The notes: generated by a model not told the origin, from the letters alone. A DNA stretch of 59,407 nt from Acinetobacter terrestris (GCF_004331155.1 NZ_SJNZ01000020.1:1-59407), one strand, 5' to 3'; counted from the stretch's first letter, positions 7,917 through 17,621 are shown. Program-made: numbers and translations.

Positions 7917-9218
7917 ATGAGCTTATCTCCAAAGCAAGAACAATTGTTCAAACAAGCCAGCAAACATATTCCAGGTGGGGTGAATTCACCTGTACGTGCT
8001 TTTAATGGGGTGGGTGGTACGCCTGTATTTATTGAAAAAGCTAAAGGCGCGTATTTGTTCGATGTCGACGGTAAACGCTATGTCGATTACGTGGGTTCAT
8101 GGGGACCGATGATTTTAGGACATGCACATCCAGCAATTATTAAAGCCGTTCAAGATGCTGCTGTAGATGGTTTAAGCTTTGGCGCGCCAACAGTTCATGA
8201 AACCACACTGGCTGATATTATCTGTGAAATTATGCCGTCAATTGAATTGGTTCGTATGACCAACTCGGGTACGGAAGCGACCATGACCGCGATTCGTCTG
8301 GCACGCGGTTATACCGGTCGTGACAAGATTGTAAAATTTGAAGGCTGTTACCACGGTCATTCAGATTCATTATTGGTAAAAGCCGGTTCAGGTATGTTGA
8401 CCAGCGGCGAAGGTGAGGCGACTTCTGCGGGGGTGCCTGCTGATTTTGCCAAGCATACGCTTACGCTTCCCTACAACGACATCGCTATGCTGAAAGAATG
8501 CTTTGCTAAATTTGGTTCTGAAATTGCCGGGGTGATTGTTGAACCGGTTGCAGGCAACATGAACCTTGTAAAACCGATTGATGGTTTCCTGCAAGCGATC
8601 CGTGATGTGTGTGATGAACACAGTTCAGTGTTTATTATTGATGAAGTGATGACTGGCTTCCGTGTAGGTTTAGGCGGTGCGCAAGCACATTATGGCGTAA
8701 CACCGGATTTAACCACCTTAGGTAAAATTATTGGTGCTGGTCTGCCAGTAGGTGCATTTGGTGGTAAACGCGAAGTGATGGAATGCATCGCGCCATTGGG
8801 TAAAGTGTATCAAGCGGGCACATTGTCTGGTAATCCACTTGCAATGCGTGCCGGTATTGAAATGTTCAAGCATTTACGTGTCGAAGGTTTCTATGAAAAT
8901 TTAACGGCTCAACTTGCCAAGTTACTTTCAGGCTTAGAAGCTGCTGCTGCTGAGGCAGGTATTCCATTCAAGACTCAACAAGTCGGTGGTATGTTCGGTT
9001 TGTACTTCACAGATCAAGAAGACATCACCAGCTTTGATTCCATGTTGAAATGCGATGTTGAAGCGTTCCGTAAATTCTTCCATGGCATGTTAGATCGTGG
9101 TGTGAACCTTGCACCATCTGCATTTGAAGCAGGTTTTATTTCAGCTGCGCATAGTGATGAAGATATTGCCTACACGATTCAAGCTGCTAAAGAAACCTTT
9201 GCAGAAATAAAAGCTTAA
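7917..9218 (+). CDS. hemL: glutamate-1-semialdehyde 2,1-aminomutase HemL
   Basis: A 433-residue PLP enzyme that converts glutamate-1-semialdehyde to 5-aminolevulinate, the second step of C5 heme synthesis. It starts [20 protein letters not shown], the family hallmark, and carries [24 protein letters not shown], the PLP-ring aspartate in [13 protein letters not shown], and the Schiff-base lysine in [18 protein letters not shown]. Length is normal. It lies in a unit with thiE and ends at a strong terminator at 9242. Confidence 0.97.
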   Translation: MSLSPKQEQLFKQASKHIPGGVNSPVRAFNGVGGTPVFIEKAKGAYLFDVDGKRYVDYVGSWGPMILGHAHPAIIKAVQDAAVDGLSFGAPTVHETTLADIICEIMPSIELVRMTNSGTEATMTAIRLARGYTGRDKIVKFEGCYHGHSDSLLVKAGSGMLTSGEGEATSAGVPADFAKHTLTLPYNDIAMLKECFAKFGSEIAGVIVEPVAGNMNLVKPIDGFLQAIRDVCDEHSSVFIIDEVMTGFRVGLGGAQAHYGVTPDLTTLGKIIGAGLPVGAFGGKREVMECIAPLGKVYQAGTLSGNPLAMRAGIEMFKHLRVEGFYENLTAQLAKLLSGLEAAAAEAGIPFKTQQVGGMFGLYFTDQEDITSFDSMLKCDVEAFRKFFHGMLDRGVNLAPSAFEAGFISAAHSDEDIAYTIQAAKETFAEIKA

Positions 9219-9241
9219 GCAATTTATTTTTGCAAAGTATT

Positions 9242-9267
9242 AAGCCCGAATTCGTTCGGGCTTTTTT
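9242..9267 (+). terminator. intrinsic terminator after hemL
   Basis: AAGCCCGAA-TTCG-TTCGGGCTT with a TTTTTT tail and the very stable TTCG loop. Confidence 0.92.
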
Positions 9268-9297
9268 ATACGGACTTTGATTAAGGGAAATAGTTAG

Positions 9298-9714
9298 ATG
9301 CAAACCAAACATTATTTGACTTTAAGCGATGCGGAATTTTTATTAGATCAGGCACATCAATATGCGATCGAAAATCAGTTTAATGTCAGCATTGCGGTGG
9401 TGGATGAAACAGGTTGCTTGCTTGCCATGAAGCGAATGGATGGGGCTTCACCGATGACTGCAAATTTGGCAATCGAAAAAGCCAAATGTTCTGCAATGAG
9501 TCGTCGTCCATCTAAGCTATTTGAAGATATTATCCGTGGTGGTCAAATGGGCTTTCTGACCATGGATACATTTTCAGGTATGCTGGAAGGCGGTGAGCCG
9601 ATTCTGTATCAAGGTCAGTTAGTCGGTGCAATGGGTGTTTCTGGGGTGAAGTCATTTCAGGATGCGGAGATTGCACAGGTAGCCATTGAGACTTTTTTAG
9701 CTCAAGCTAATTAA
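9298..9714 (+). CDS. GlcG/HbpS-family heme-binding-type protein
   Basis: A 138-residue protein of the GlcG/HbpS (DUF336) family. Motifs: LTLSDAEFLLDQAHQYA, VSIAVVDETGCLLAMKRMDGA, NLAIEKAKCSAMSRRPS and GQLVGAMGVSG near the end. Members bind heme or small ligands, or are encoded with oxidases; here it follows hemL, which makes a tetrapyrrole-linked role attractive but unproved. Ribosome site AAGGGAAA precedes ATG 9298. No signal peptide is visible, so it is cytoplasmic. Confidence 0.85.
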   Translation: MQTKHYLTLSDAEFLLDQAHQYAIENQFNVSIAVVDETGCLLAMKRMDGASPMTANLAIEKAKCSAMSRRPSKLFEDIIRGGQMGFLTMDTFSGMLEGGEPILYQGQLVGAMGVSGVKSFQDAEIAQVAIETFLAQAN

Positions 9715-10120
9715 TACAAAAGATTTAAAATAAATATATCTATGAACAGTATTTCAAGCTGACAATAACTGGAGAATAAAAATAACTAAATGAAAGTATA
9801 GAAATGCATTTTAGACTTTTGAAATTTGTGTAAACGATTAATATTAATAATTTTGCATGATTTTTATTGCAGTGATGATTGTGAAAAATCAAAAGTTTCT
9901 GAGTACTTTATTAGCTTTCCAAATAAGTTCGCCAAATATTGGAGTATCAGTCTTTAGATTTTTTTAGATGCTCAGGCGAGAGTTACTTGAATAATTGAAA
10001 TAAAAAATAGGAGGCTACCTCCCATTTTTTAAATTCGCATAAGGAATATGATTTTCTTAATTATACTTTCAAAGAAGTGTCTTATAATTTAGACCTTGTA
10101 ATTGGACTATAAAATAACAT
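9715..10120. other. non-coding stretch
   Basis: About 400 AT-rich bases between the GlcG-like gene and a convergent lipoprotein gene. I see no open reading frame, tRNA or clear promoter; the only structure is the hairpin at 10002-10031. Confidence 0.5.
10002..10031 (-). terminator. probable bidirectional terminator
   Basis: AAAAAATAGGAGG-CTA-CCTCCCATTTTTT, a GC-rich stem flanked by A and T runs, about 90 bases after the lipoprotein stop on the minus strand. Confidence 0.7.
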
Positions 10121-10690
10121 TTATTTGTTAAGGTGACTTGCAACATCTTTTGCTACTTGTACTGCAATATCGTCCCATGCAGAGTCTAAGAGTCCTGTTT
10201 GTGATGAGCCACCTATTTTTGGATCTTTAAGGGCGGATATAAATGTTTTTGTCCATTTCTCATTTTTGTATTCAAAAGTTGCTGTAAAAGTTACGTTTGC
10301 AACATCGATAGCTGGAGTTATATTGAATATTCCAGCAGAATATTCAAAGCCAGACCTAGCTTTATCAACAGTAATAGTTAATGGATTTCCGCTTGGCGAT
10401 AATTGAACGAATTGCGAAAGTGCCTCTTCAATTCGGCTAGATAATGCTACACCTGTTGGAATACGGGTTCGTGATCCACCACCCACAAAACCATCAGAAC
10501 CTTGAATATCAATACGCTGAGGAAAAGTAGTAGGATTCCATTTAATTACGATAATTTCTTTGGTCTTTTGTATTTCTGAAAGCTGAGATATTGATGTGTA
10601 ATTCAAACGATTATTAAAGGGTAAGTTGACAGCACAACCAGTTAGTATTGAAGAAACTAATAATGCTATTATTAAACTAGATTTTTTCAT
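10121..10690 (-). CDS. lipoprotein of unknown function
   Basis: A 189-residue protein with a classic lipoprotein signal: MKKSSLIIALLVSSILTGC, with the lipobox LTGC placing the modified cysteine at residue 19. The following AVNLPFN has no Asp at +2, so outer membrane sorting by Lol is expected. The rest is a beta-rich domain with no family I recognise (segments GFVGGGSRTRIPTGVALSSR and ITPAIDVANVTFTATFEYKN). Ribosome site TAGGAAA precedes ATG 10690. It stands alone, divergent from the decayed EntB-like gene. Confidence 0.75.
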   Translation of the reverse strand: MKKSSLIIALLVSSILTGCAVNLPFNNRLNYTSISQLSEIQKTKEIIVIKWNPTTFPQRIDIQGSDGFVGGGSRTRIPTGVALSSRIEEALSQFVQLSPSGNPLTITVDKARSGFEYSAGIFNITPAIDVANVTFTATFEYKNEKWTKTFISALKDPKIGGSSQTGLLDSAWDDIAVQVAKDVASHLNK

Positions 10691-10932
10691 TGTATTTCCT
10701 ATAATTGAGATATTTATTCATGTTGCTTAACATGTTCTACAATTTTAATGCTTATAATTTTATTTTTCTATGAATTATATTGGTTTAGCTGTTCATAGGA
10801 GAAATATATTCAGATTTTAGTCATCTAACATTTCCCCATTTATATTTAAAGTAGGTTAGTAGGATAAATCATTTTTTTCTTGATCTAAATTGGCATAGTA
10901 TTAATTCATATTGATCAGATAAATTCCCTCCC

Positions 10933-11643
10933 ATGCTGTACCCCATGCCCAAAAAAATCCAACTCGCACCATCACAAGCCAAATGGCAGCTTTCATCAAC
11001 TGAATCTGTCCTAGTATTGGTAGGATTACAAAATTTGCGAATGCAGGCCGGAATTCAAGACACTGACCTGATGGCAAATTTAATCCAGATCAGCAACAAA
11101 GCCAAAGTATTAGACATTCTGATTGTTGATTTGTACGGTGATGATTTGATGCAGGGCATGTAACAACTTGGTGAATATGCATCCTCGAATCCACAAATGA
11201 TATTTGCAGGACAGGTGAGTCCGATGTTCAAGCAAATATTGCCGCATTTGCAAAGTGTCACCGAGCAAATCTGTGTGGTTGATGATGCAATTTTATTACC
11301 GAATCAAGATCAGCACATTCAATGGATTGATAACATTTCGACACAAGGTTTGCATCATGTGAATAGCTATAGTTTGACCCGGCTATGGGATTTAAGTGCG
11401 CCGTCAAATTATGTGCTTTCAACCAAGGGGATTATGCTCGCCGTTGCAGAGCAGCTGAATATGGATGCACTTGAAATTGACCCTTATGTCGATTTGAAGC
11501 AATACGGTCTGGATTCTATTGCCATTGTCACTTTGGTCGGTGTTTGGCGCGCGCATGGTGCAAATGTGAGGTATGAAGATGTTGTAGAGTATGCTTCTTT
11601 GCATGAATTGGTAGGTTTTATATTGCAATCTGTACGTTCATGA
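10933..11643 (+). pseudogene. decayed EntB-like isochorismatase-carrier protein gene
   Basis: One frame runs from ATG 10933 to the TGA at 11641-11643 with a single in-frame TAA at 11161-11163 (ATG TAA CAA CTT). The first half looks like an isochorismatase-fold domain (SSTESVLVLVGLQNLRM, VLDILIVDLYGD), but the catalytic aspartate expected in the VDMQ-type motif is glycine here. The last 80 residues are an aryl carrier domain with the phosphopantetheine site in KQYGLDSIAIVTLVG. EntB/DhbB-type proteins have this order and act in catechol siderophore synthesis. No other siderophore gene is nearby. A carrier-only product could still start at ATG 11197 or 11224. Confidence 0.7.
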
Positions 11644-11772
11644 CGCGAGATTGAAATAATTTTTGAGCAAAATCGGAAAATCCGTCACCAATTGCAGCAT
11701 TGCGCATTGTAATTCTGCGCCAAGCTTCCTATCATTGCCGGCTTGTTTTCGCGATCCGCTTGGAATTGAACA

Positions 11773-12417
11773 TTGAGTAATTTTCTAACCGAACACCTGA
11801 TCCATCGTGACGAAGATTTTATGGTGATCCATAAACCTGCAGGTGTACTCACCGTTCCCGGTAAAACTGAAGATTTACAAGATTGCGTGATCAACAGATT
11901 ATTAAAAATAGAACCCAAAACTTTACTGATTCATCGTCTGGATCGTGATACTTCAGGCATCCTGGTTTTTGGCTTGACTAAATGGGGACAAAAAACCATT
12001 TCCCGCCAGTTTCAGGAACGCCAAACAGAGAAAACCTATCAAGCCGTGGTTGCCGGACAACTCGAAGGTGAAGGTACAGTTGATGTCCCGGTAATTTACG
12101 ATCCTGAACATCCGCCTTTACATATTGCCGCTCCAGATCACAACAAGCCTGCACTCACGCATTGGCAAGCTATCGAACATTTTGAAATTCAAGGGCAGGC
12201 GGTAACGCGTGTCAAACTTACTCCCATTACAGGTCGTTCACATCAGCTTCGTGTACATATGCAGTATCTCGGTCATCCGATTGTGGGTGACACCTTGTAT
12301 GCTACACCGGAGCAGCAACAGTTGATTCCTCGGCTGTGCTTGCATGCTGAACACTTGAGTTTTTACCATCCTCAAACAGAGGAACGGGTGGAGTTTTATT
12401 ATCCTGTTCCTTTTTAA
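11773..12417 (+). CDS. rluA: dual-specificity rRNA/tRNA pseudouridine synthase RluA
   Basis: A 214-residue single-domain pseudouridine synthase, the same size as E. coli RluA (219), which modifies 23S rRNA position 746 and tRNA position 32. The catalytic aspartate lies in HRLDRDTSGILVF (about residues 55-67); other family motifs are DFMVIHKPAGVLTVPG, ERQTEKTYQAVV and ITGRSHQLRVHMQYLGHPIVGD. There is no S4 domain. The start is a TTG at 11773. It lies next to rapA in the same direction; the two are also neighbours in E. coli, which supports the name. Confidence 0.9.
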   Translation: MSNFLTEHLIHRDEDFMVIHKPAGVLTVPGKTEDLQDCVINRLLKIEPKTLLIHRLDRDTSGILVFGLTKWGQKTISRQFQERQTEKTYQAVVAGQLEGEGTVDVPVIYDPEHPPLHIAAPDHNKPALTHWQAIEHFEIQGQAVTRVKLTPITGRSHQLRVHMQYLGHPIVGDTLYATPEQQQLIPRLCLHAEHLSFYHPQTEERVEFYYPVPF

Positions 12418-12570
12418 GGTGAAAACTTTTTAATCGTCATCGATTTTGCGCACTTTTTAGTGGGCTTTATGTCAAAATATATTGCTTAAAGACCTGTTTT
12501 ATTGCTCAAATACTCATCAGGTTTTGAGCTTGAAAATAAGTGTCCTCATTTTTAGATAAAGGTGGAAAAA

Positions 12571-15399
12571 TTGCATCAGTTTGCTATTGGTCAGCGTTGG
12601 TTATCAGATACAGAAACAGAGCTTGGATTAGGGGTTCTCATTGATGTAGATGAACGATCGGTTAGCATTTTATTCCCGAAGAGTGATGAAACACGTGTTT
12701 ACGCACGTAACAATGCACCTTTATCGCGTATTGTTTTTAATATTAAAGATGAATTGCAGGATCAGGAAGGCACCAAGTGGCGGGTTGAATCTTTTGAAGA
12801 CCGTCATGGCGTGGTGCGTTATAACGTCATCCGTACCTTAGAAGACGGGACTGAAGAACGTAAAGCTTTAAACGAGACTCGTGTGGGTGCACATATTCAG
12901 CTGTCTAAACCGCTGGACCGTTTGCTTGCCAGTCAAGTGGATTATAAAGAATGGTATGACCTGCGTATTGAAGCCTTGATGATGCAAGCCAATATGAAAT
13001 CCAGCCCATTGCGTGGCATGATTGGCGCGCGTGTGGGTCTGATTCCGCATCAGCTTTATATTGCACATGAAGTCGGCCAGCGTTTTGCACCGCGTGTTTT
13101 ACTTGCCGATGAAGTGGGCTTGGGTAAAACCATTGAAGCAGGCTTGATCATTCATCAGCAGCTTAAAACCGGTCGTTCTGACCGTATCCTGATTTTAGTG
13201 CCAGATTCACTGCAATATCAGTGGATGATTGAAATGCGTCGCCGTTTCAATCTTCAGTTCTCTTTATTTGATTTAACCCGTACCGCGTCTATTAAAGAAC
13301 ACGATCCAGATTTAAATCCATTCCTGACTGAGCAATGCATTATTGCCAGTGTAGATTTAATGGTCGATCACGAAGATTTACGTGAACAGGCTTTAGAAGC
13401 AGGTTTCGATCTTCTTGTCGTCGATGAAGCACATCACTTGATGTGGAGCGAAGAAGAAGGCGGTAACGACCGTTACGATCTTGTTGAAGAGCTTGCTGAA
13501 AAAACGCCGGGCGTATTATTGCTTACAGCGACCCCAGAACAACTGGGTGTAGAAAGCCATTTTGCGCGTCTACGCTTGCTTGATCCGCAGCGCTTTAGCT
13601 CGCTTGACCGTTTCTTGGATGAAGAAGAGCAATATCATCACACCGCAAAAATTGCTGAAGTGTTGATGTCGGATATGCCTTTAGAAGAAGGGCATTTAAA
13701 AGCGATTGAAGGCTTGTTGGGGCATAGCATTCAGGATGAACCAGAACAGCGTTTCCGTGCCATTCATGAATTGTTAGACCGTCATGGTACTGGCCGTATT
13801 TTATTCCGTAATACTCGTGAAGCCATTCGAGGTTTTCCTGGTCGTGATTGTCAACCTGCACCGTTACCGGCACCTGCTCAATGGTCGAAAGACGGCAAGT
13901 TGCGTGAACAAATGTGGCCTGAAGAAGCGCAGCTTGATGGTGCCTGGATGGAACATGATCCACGTGTGATGTGGCTGATGGAAATGCTGCGTACCGAGCT
14001 GAAACACAAAAAAGTGTTGCTCATCGCGCGTAGTGGTCCAGTGGTCGAAGCTTTGGAAAATGTACTTCGTCTCCATGCCGGTATTCGTACTGCCATGTTC
14101 CATGAAGGCATGAGTCTTTTAGAGCGTGACCAGGCTGCAGCTTATTTCGCTGAAGAATCTTACGGTGCACAAATTTTATTGTGTTCTGAAATTGGTTCAG
14201 AAGGACGTAACTTCCAGTTTGCTTCTGACCTCATCCTGTTTGACTTACCTGCAAATCCGGATGTTTTAGAACAACGTATTGGTCGTTTAGACCGTATTGG
14301 CCAAGAAAATCGTATTCAAATTCATGTGCCTTATTTAGTTGGTACTGCGCAAGAGCGAATGTTCCGGTGGTATAACGAAGGTTTAAATATCTTCAGCAAT
14401 ATTTCGCCCACTGCGCAAACACTACAAGAAAACTTCCTTACTAAATTAAAAGGCTGTTTATTGGCTGATTTAGGACAACAGTTTGAAGATTTGCTTGAAG
14501 AAGTCAGTGTTCAGCGTGAAGCCTTGGAAACAGAATTGCAGCAAGGTCGTGACCGTTTGCTGGAATACAACTCATGTCGTCCAATTGTGGCGCAAGAAAT
14601 TGTTCAGGCGCTTGAAAACTATGATGACAATACCACTTTGCCAATGTTTATGAAGCGCTTCATGGCATCGACAAATATCGATTTTGATGAGCAAAGTAAC
14701 GGTACGGTTATTATCAAGCCAACCGATCAAATGCAGGTGCAAGGTTTATCTCTTGATGAAGAAGGCATGACCGCAACTTTCTATCGTGATCAGGCTTTAA
14801 TCCGTGAAGATGCACAATACTTAACGCTGGAACATCCATTCACTGAAAGTGTGATGGAAATGATCAATACCCAGTCATTTGGAAGTACCAATGTTGCATT
14901 GTTAAAATCGAATGCACTTAAACAGGGTTCTTTATTGTTAGAAGTGTGGTTTAAAGTGGATGTAATTGCGCCTAAAGCATTGAACCTGCCTTCAAGTTTG
15001 CCACAGCAGTTGATTCGTGTATTGCTCAGCGAAACGGGACAGGACTTATCTGCCAAGATTGATCCGAGTATTTTAAAACCGTATTTGCATCATTTAGATA
15101 GTAATAGCTGCCGTCAGGTGGTGAAAGCTCGCCGTGATGTGATTGAGCAACGTTATACCCAAGCGCTTGATATTGCTAAAACAGCACTGCCGAACTTTAA
15201 AAAACAAGCCAGAGAAGTGTATGGCAATAAGTGGCAATATGAAATTGACCGTTTAACTTACTTGAAACAATTTAATCCAAGTATTCGTGAAGACGAAATT
15301 GCACGCTTACAAAAATTTCAATCAGAAGGCATTAGCCTGCTGGATGGTTTATCAGTAACACCAGAAGCCATTCAAGTACTGGTGGTGGTTAAACCATAA
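12571..15399 (+). CDS. rapA: RNA polymerase-associated helicase-like protein RapA
   Basis: A 942-residue Swi2/Snf2 ATPase that recycles RNA polymerase. The N-terminus (FAIGQRWLSDTETELGLG) matches RapA and leads the Tudor-like domains; then come the Walker A motif in LLADEVGLGKTIEAGL, the DEAH box in VVDEAHHLMW, the LTATPEQ motif, the helicase C-terminal motifs CSEIGSEGRNFQFA and EQRIGRLDRIGQ, and the long RapA C-terminal region. Length is close to E. coli (968). A GTG at 12562 is in frame, but AAAGGTGGA at 12558-12566 is best placed for TTG 12571, giving MHQFAIGQRW. A hairpin lies in the leader (12504-12529). Confidence 0.95.
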   Translation: MHQFAIGQRWLSDTETELGLGVLIDVDERSVSILFPKSDETRVYARNNAPLSRIVFNIKDELQDQEGTKWRVESFEDRHGVVRYNVIRTLEDGTEERKALNETRVGAHIQLSKPLDRLLASQVDYKEWYDLRIEALMMQANMKSSPLRGMIGARVGLIPHQLYIAHEVGQRFAPRVLLADEVGLGKTIEAGLIIHQQLKTGRSDRILILVPDSLQYQWMIEMRRRFNLQFSLFDLTRTASIKEHDPDLNPFLTEQCIIASVDLMVDHEDLREQALEAGFDLLVVDEAHHLMWSEEEGGNDRYDLVEELAEKTPGVLLLTATPEQLGVESHFARLRLLDPQRFSSLDRFLDEEEQYHHTAKIAEVLMSDMPLEEGHLKAIEGLLGHSIQDEPEQRFRAIHELLDRHGTGRILFRNTREAIRGFPGRDCQPAPLPAPAQWSKDGKLREQMWPEEAQLDGAWMEHDPRVMWLMEMLRTELKHKKVLLIARSGPVVEALENVLRLHAGIRTAMFHEGMSLLERDQAAAYFAEESYGAQILLCSEIGSEGRNFQFASDLILFDLPANPDVLEQRIGRLDRIGQENRIQIHVPYLVGTAQERMFRWYNEGLNIFSNISPTAQTLQENFLTKLKGCLLADLGQQFEDLLEEVSVQREALETELQQGRDRLLEYNSCRPIVAQEIVQALENYDDNTTLPMFMKRFMASTNIDFDEQSNGTVIIKPTDQMQVQGLSLDEEGMTATFYRDQALIREDAQYLTLEHPFTESVMEMINTQSFGSTNVALLKSNALKQGSLLLEVWFKVDVIAPKALNLPSSLPQQLIRVLLSETGQDLSAKIDPSILKPYLHHLDSNSCRQVVKARRDVIEQRYTQALDIAKTALPNFKKQAREVYGNKWQYEIDRLTYLKQFNPSIREDEIARLQKFQSEGISLLDGLSVTPEAIQVLVVVKP

Positions 15400-15418
15400 T
15401 TTCGGAACTTGTTCTAGA

Positions 15419-15441
15419 AAGCACCTTCGGGTGCTTTTTTA
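15419..15441 (+). terminator. intrinsic terminator after rapA
   Basis: AAGCACC-TTCG-GGTGCTT hairpin followed by T6. Confidence 0.92.
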
Positions 15442-15549
15442 TTGTTGAAAATTATCTCGTTTATGTTTGTGTGAACAATGGAAGATCTAGAGTATGAAAT
15501 TAATCTCATGTTAAAATAGCGCATAAATTTTATAAAAATTAGAATAATC

Positions 15550-15816
15550 ATGGCTAAAGCTTTAGTGACTATAGGTTCTTCAACCACACATGGCGGCATT
15601 GTTTCAGAATGCGAAAATACATTTATCATTAATGGAATTGCAGTACATTTGCATGGCATGAAACATTATTGTCCTCAATGCCACGCTATGGTGTCTGCCG
15701 TTGCAGCAGATCAATCTACAGTCGTGAAAGGACGGGGAATCGTGATTGCCGGAGACAAGACCACTTGCGGTGCGAGTTTTCTAGGCAATCAAGCTTTAGT
15801 TGTTTCCAAAAAATAA
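15550..15816 (+). CDS. PAAR-domain protein, possible type VI secretion spike tip
   Basis: An 88-residue PAAR protein with no extension: IGSSTTHGGIVSECENTF, GIAVHLHGMKHYCPQC, and GDKTTCGASFLGNQALV. The HLHGMKHYCPQC and GDKTTCG segments carry the His and Cys expected to hold the zinc at the tip. PAAR proteins cap VgrG in type VI secretion and guide effectors. No vgrG, tss gene or effector-immunity pair is seen in the window, so it is an orphan; such orphans are common in Acinetobacter. ATG 15550 has no strong ribosome site. Confidence 0.85.
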   Translation: MAKALVTIGSSTTHGGIVSECENTFIINGIAVHLHGMKHYCPQCHAMVSAVAADQSTVVKGRGIVIAGDKTTCGASFLGNQALVVSKK

Positions 15817-15972
15817 TTTTAATCGAGTTGGAGAATATTTTTATAATAATTTTTCATGCTAAACAAAGACTGACTTGGAAGTCAGCTTATCCATGATTTA
15901 ATGATTTGAATTAAGCAGTCTTTTCCTTAAGCTAGACGATGTTCATCGATTTAAACAAGGAAGAGCAGCGTT

Positions 15973-16800
15973 GTGAAGGATTCATCATTTAAAAAGACCG
16001 CGATTCATTTTACTCATGCCAATGGAATTCCTGCACCAAGTTATCAAAAGTTTTTCGCCTGTTTTGAAGATGAGTTTGATTTGAAGTCCATTCCGATGAT
16101 TGGACTGAATCCACAATATCCCATAACACATGACTGGCGTTATTTGGTTGATCAAATTATTAATGATATTGAACAGAAATTTCAGGGAAAAAAGGTCATA
16201 GGTCTTGGGCATTCTTTTGGTTCATTACTCACACTCATGAGTGCCTATAAGCGCCCTGATTTATTTTCACAACTGGTGATTATGGATCCACCTTTTGTGA
16301 TTGGTTCGAAGTCCCCCATGTTTGAAATTGCAAAAAAATTAAAACTGAAAGCAATCGATCAATTGACCCCGGCAGGCATTACCCTGAAGCGAACCGATCA
16401 CTGGGAAAATCATGAGCAGGCCTATGCTTCAATGCGGCATAACCCGTTATTTAAGCATTTTGATGAATGCTGTTTTCAGGATTTTTTAGCCTGTGGTTTG
16501 CAACAAGATATTAAACGTGGCGGCTTAACTTTGGCTGTGCCCAAAAGAATTGAAGCCGAAATTTTTCGAACTGTACCTGCATGGTGGTGGCGTACGCTAA
16601 GGAAAGCACCGGCTGTGCCTGTACATTTAATTAGTGCGCAGAACAGTCCATTTTACAAGCAAGGTTTTCCGCAAGGGATGCAAAAGACCTATCAGATTAA
16701 TTATAGCTTGATGCAAGGCGGGCATATGTTCCCGTTGGAACAGCCAGAAAAAACCGCAGAACTGGTCAAACAGATTATTGCTCGGCAAAACAACGTTTAA
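15973..16800 (+). CDS. alpha/beta hydrolase
   Basis: A 275-residue alpha/beta hydrolase. The oxyanion motif is HFTHANGIP near residue 15, the nucleophile elbow is GLGHSFGS (serine about residue 81), and the last histidine is in MQGGHMFPLEQP. No signal peptide, so cytoplasmic. The start is GTG 15973, preceded by AAGGAAGAG. Substrate unknown; nearest relatives by memory are uncharacterised lipase/esterase-like proteins of Acinetobacter and Pseudomonas. It converges with the desT-like gene. Confidence 0.85.
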   Translation: MKDSSFKKTAIHFTHANGIPAPSYQKFFACFEDEFDLKSIPMIGLNPQYPITHDWRYLVDQIINDIEQKFQGKKVIGLGHSFGSLLTLMSAYKRPDLFSQLVIMDPPFVIGSKSPMFEIAKKLKLKAIDQLTPAGITLKRTDHWENHEQAYASMRHNPLFKHFDECCFQDFLACGLQQDIKRGGLTLAVPKRIEAEIFRTVPAWWWRTLRKAPAVPVHLISAQNSPFYKQGFPQGMQKTYQINYSLMQGGHMFPLEQPEKTAELVKQIIARQNNV

Positions 16801-16812
16801 AAAGCTAAGCTC

Positions 16813-16836
16813 AGGATTCAATCAATATTGAATCCT
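16813..16836. terminator. hairpin between convergent genes
   Basis: AGGATTCAAT-CAAT-ATTGAATCCT, a perfect 10-bp stem between two converging genes. There is no good T-run on either side, so termination is only possible, not clear. Confidence 0.45.
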
Positions 16837-16848
16837 CAAATTCAACCC

Positions 16849-17544
16849 TTAGCGAATTTGCGCTTCATCCAAATGACGTGCGCCTTCTAAAATCATGCGA
16901 ATCATAATCATGGTTTGTTCTGCAATTTCTTTGCGTTCAGTCATGGGCATATCAATCACTGTCGCACCCATATTAAATACCAATTGGGTAATGGCTTTTG
17001 CAACAATGTCAGGATGAAACAATTTACTGTGATTGAGACGTTCCAGACGAATTAAATCTTCTTGCAATTCTTGCTGAAAATAATTTAATTGACGCTCTAC
17101 GGCTAATTTATAAGAAGCAGAACCGGTATAGGCTTCACGAAGCAATAAGCTTAAATTTCCTTCATCGGCATCTAACTGCTCAATAAAAACTTCAACTGAA
17201 CTGCGAATAATACTGTTTTGTTTTGATGCTTTTAAACGTGCCTGATGCAAAATCTGACGCAATACATGACCCGCGCGATCAATCAGCTCAATTGCAAGTT
17301 CATCTATATCTCTGAAATGTCTGTAAAAACTGTTTGGTGCAATACCTGCTTCACGGGCAACTTCACGCAGGCTTAAAGATGCAATACTTTTCTGAGGACC
17401 AATTAAATTGAGTGCGGCTTGAAACAGTTCTTCTTTGGTAATTGTTGCTTTTCGACCGACCGTGCGGACTACAACTGGCTCATGAGCAAGACTTTGTGCG
17501 GCAATTGTGGCATCAACATTTTTTTTGATCGAAAACTGATTCAT
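16849..17544 (-). CDS. desT: TetR-family fatty acid desaturation regulator (DesT/FabR type)
   Basis: A 231-residue TetR repressor. The DNA-binding helices lie in TKEELFQAALNLIG and LSLREVAREAGIAPNSFYRHF, the form seen in FabR and DesT, which sense the ratio of unsaturated to saturated acyl chains. The C-terminal ligand domain includes LLLREAYTGSASYKLAVERQL, also family-typical. It is divergent from a reductase and desaturase pair, the same arrangement as Pseudomonas desT-desCB. A TTG three codons upstream is possible; ATG 17544 is preferred. Confidence 0.85.
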   Translation of the reverse strand: MNQFSIKKNVDATIAAQSLAHEPVVVRTVGRKATITKEELFQAALNLIGPQKSIASLSLREVAREAGIAPNSFYRHFRDIDELAIELIDRAGHVLRQILHQARLKASKQNSIIRSSVEVFIEQLDADEGNLSLLLREAYTGSASYKLAVERQLNYFQQELQEDLIRLERLNHSKLFHPDIVAKAITQLVFNMGATVIDMPMTERKEIAEQTMIMIRMILEGARHLDEAQIR

Positions 17545-17621
17545 ATTTTTCAAAGGATTAGAGACACCAAAACATTATAGCTGTTGCTGGCTCGCTTGGG
17601 AAATGAATAGAAACAATACAG

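Noticed and set aside
13595..14111. Several antisense frames within rapA
   Set aside because: They overlap the conserved helicase region of rapA, lack ribosome sites and have odd composition (His and Gln rich), so they are shadows.
15870..15885. Hairpin CTGACTT-GG-AAGTCAG after the PAAR gene
   Set aside because: The stem is perfect, but the loop is too short and no T-run follows, so I did not call a terminator.
15669..15896. 75-codon plus frame overlapping the PAAR gene
   Set aside because: Out of frame with the PAAR motifs and rich in Arg and Ser; no support.
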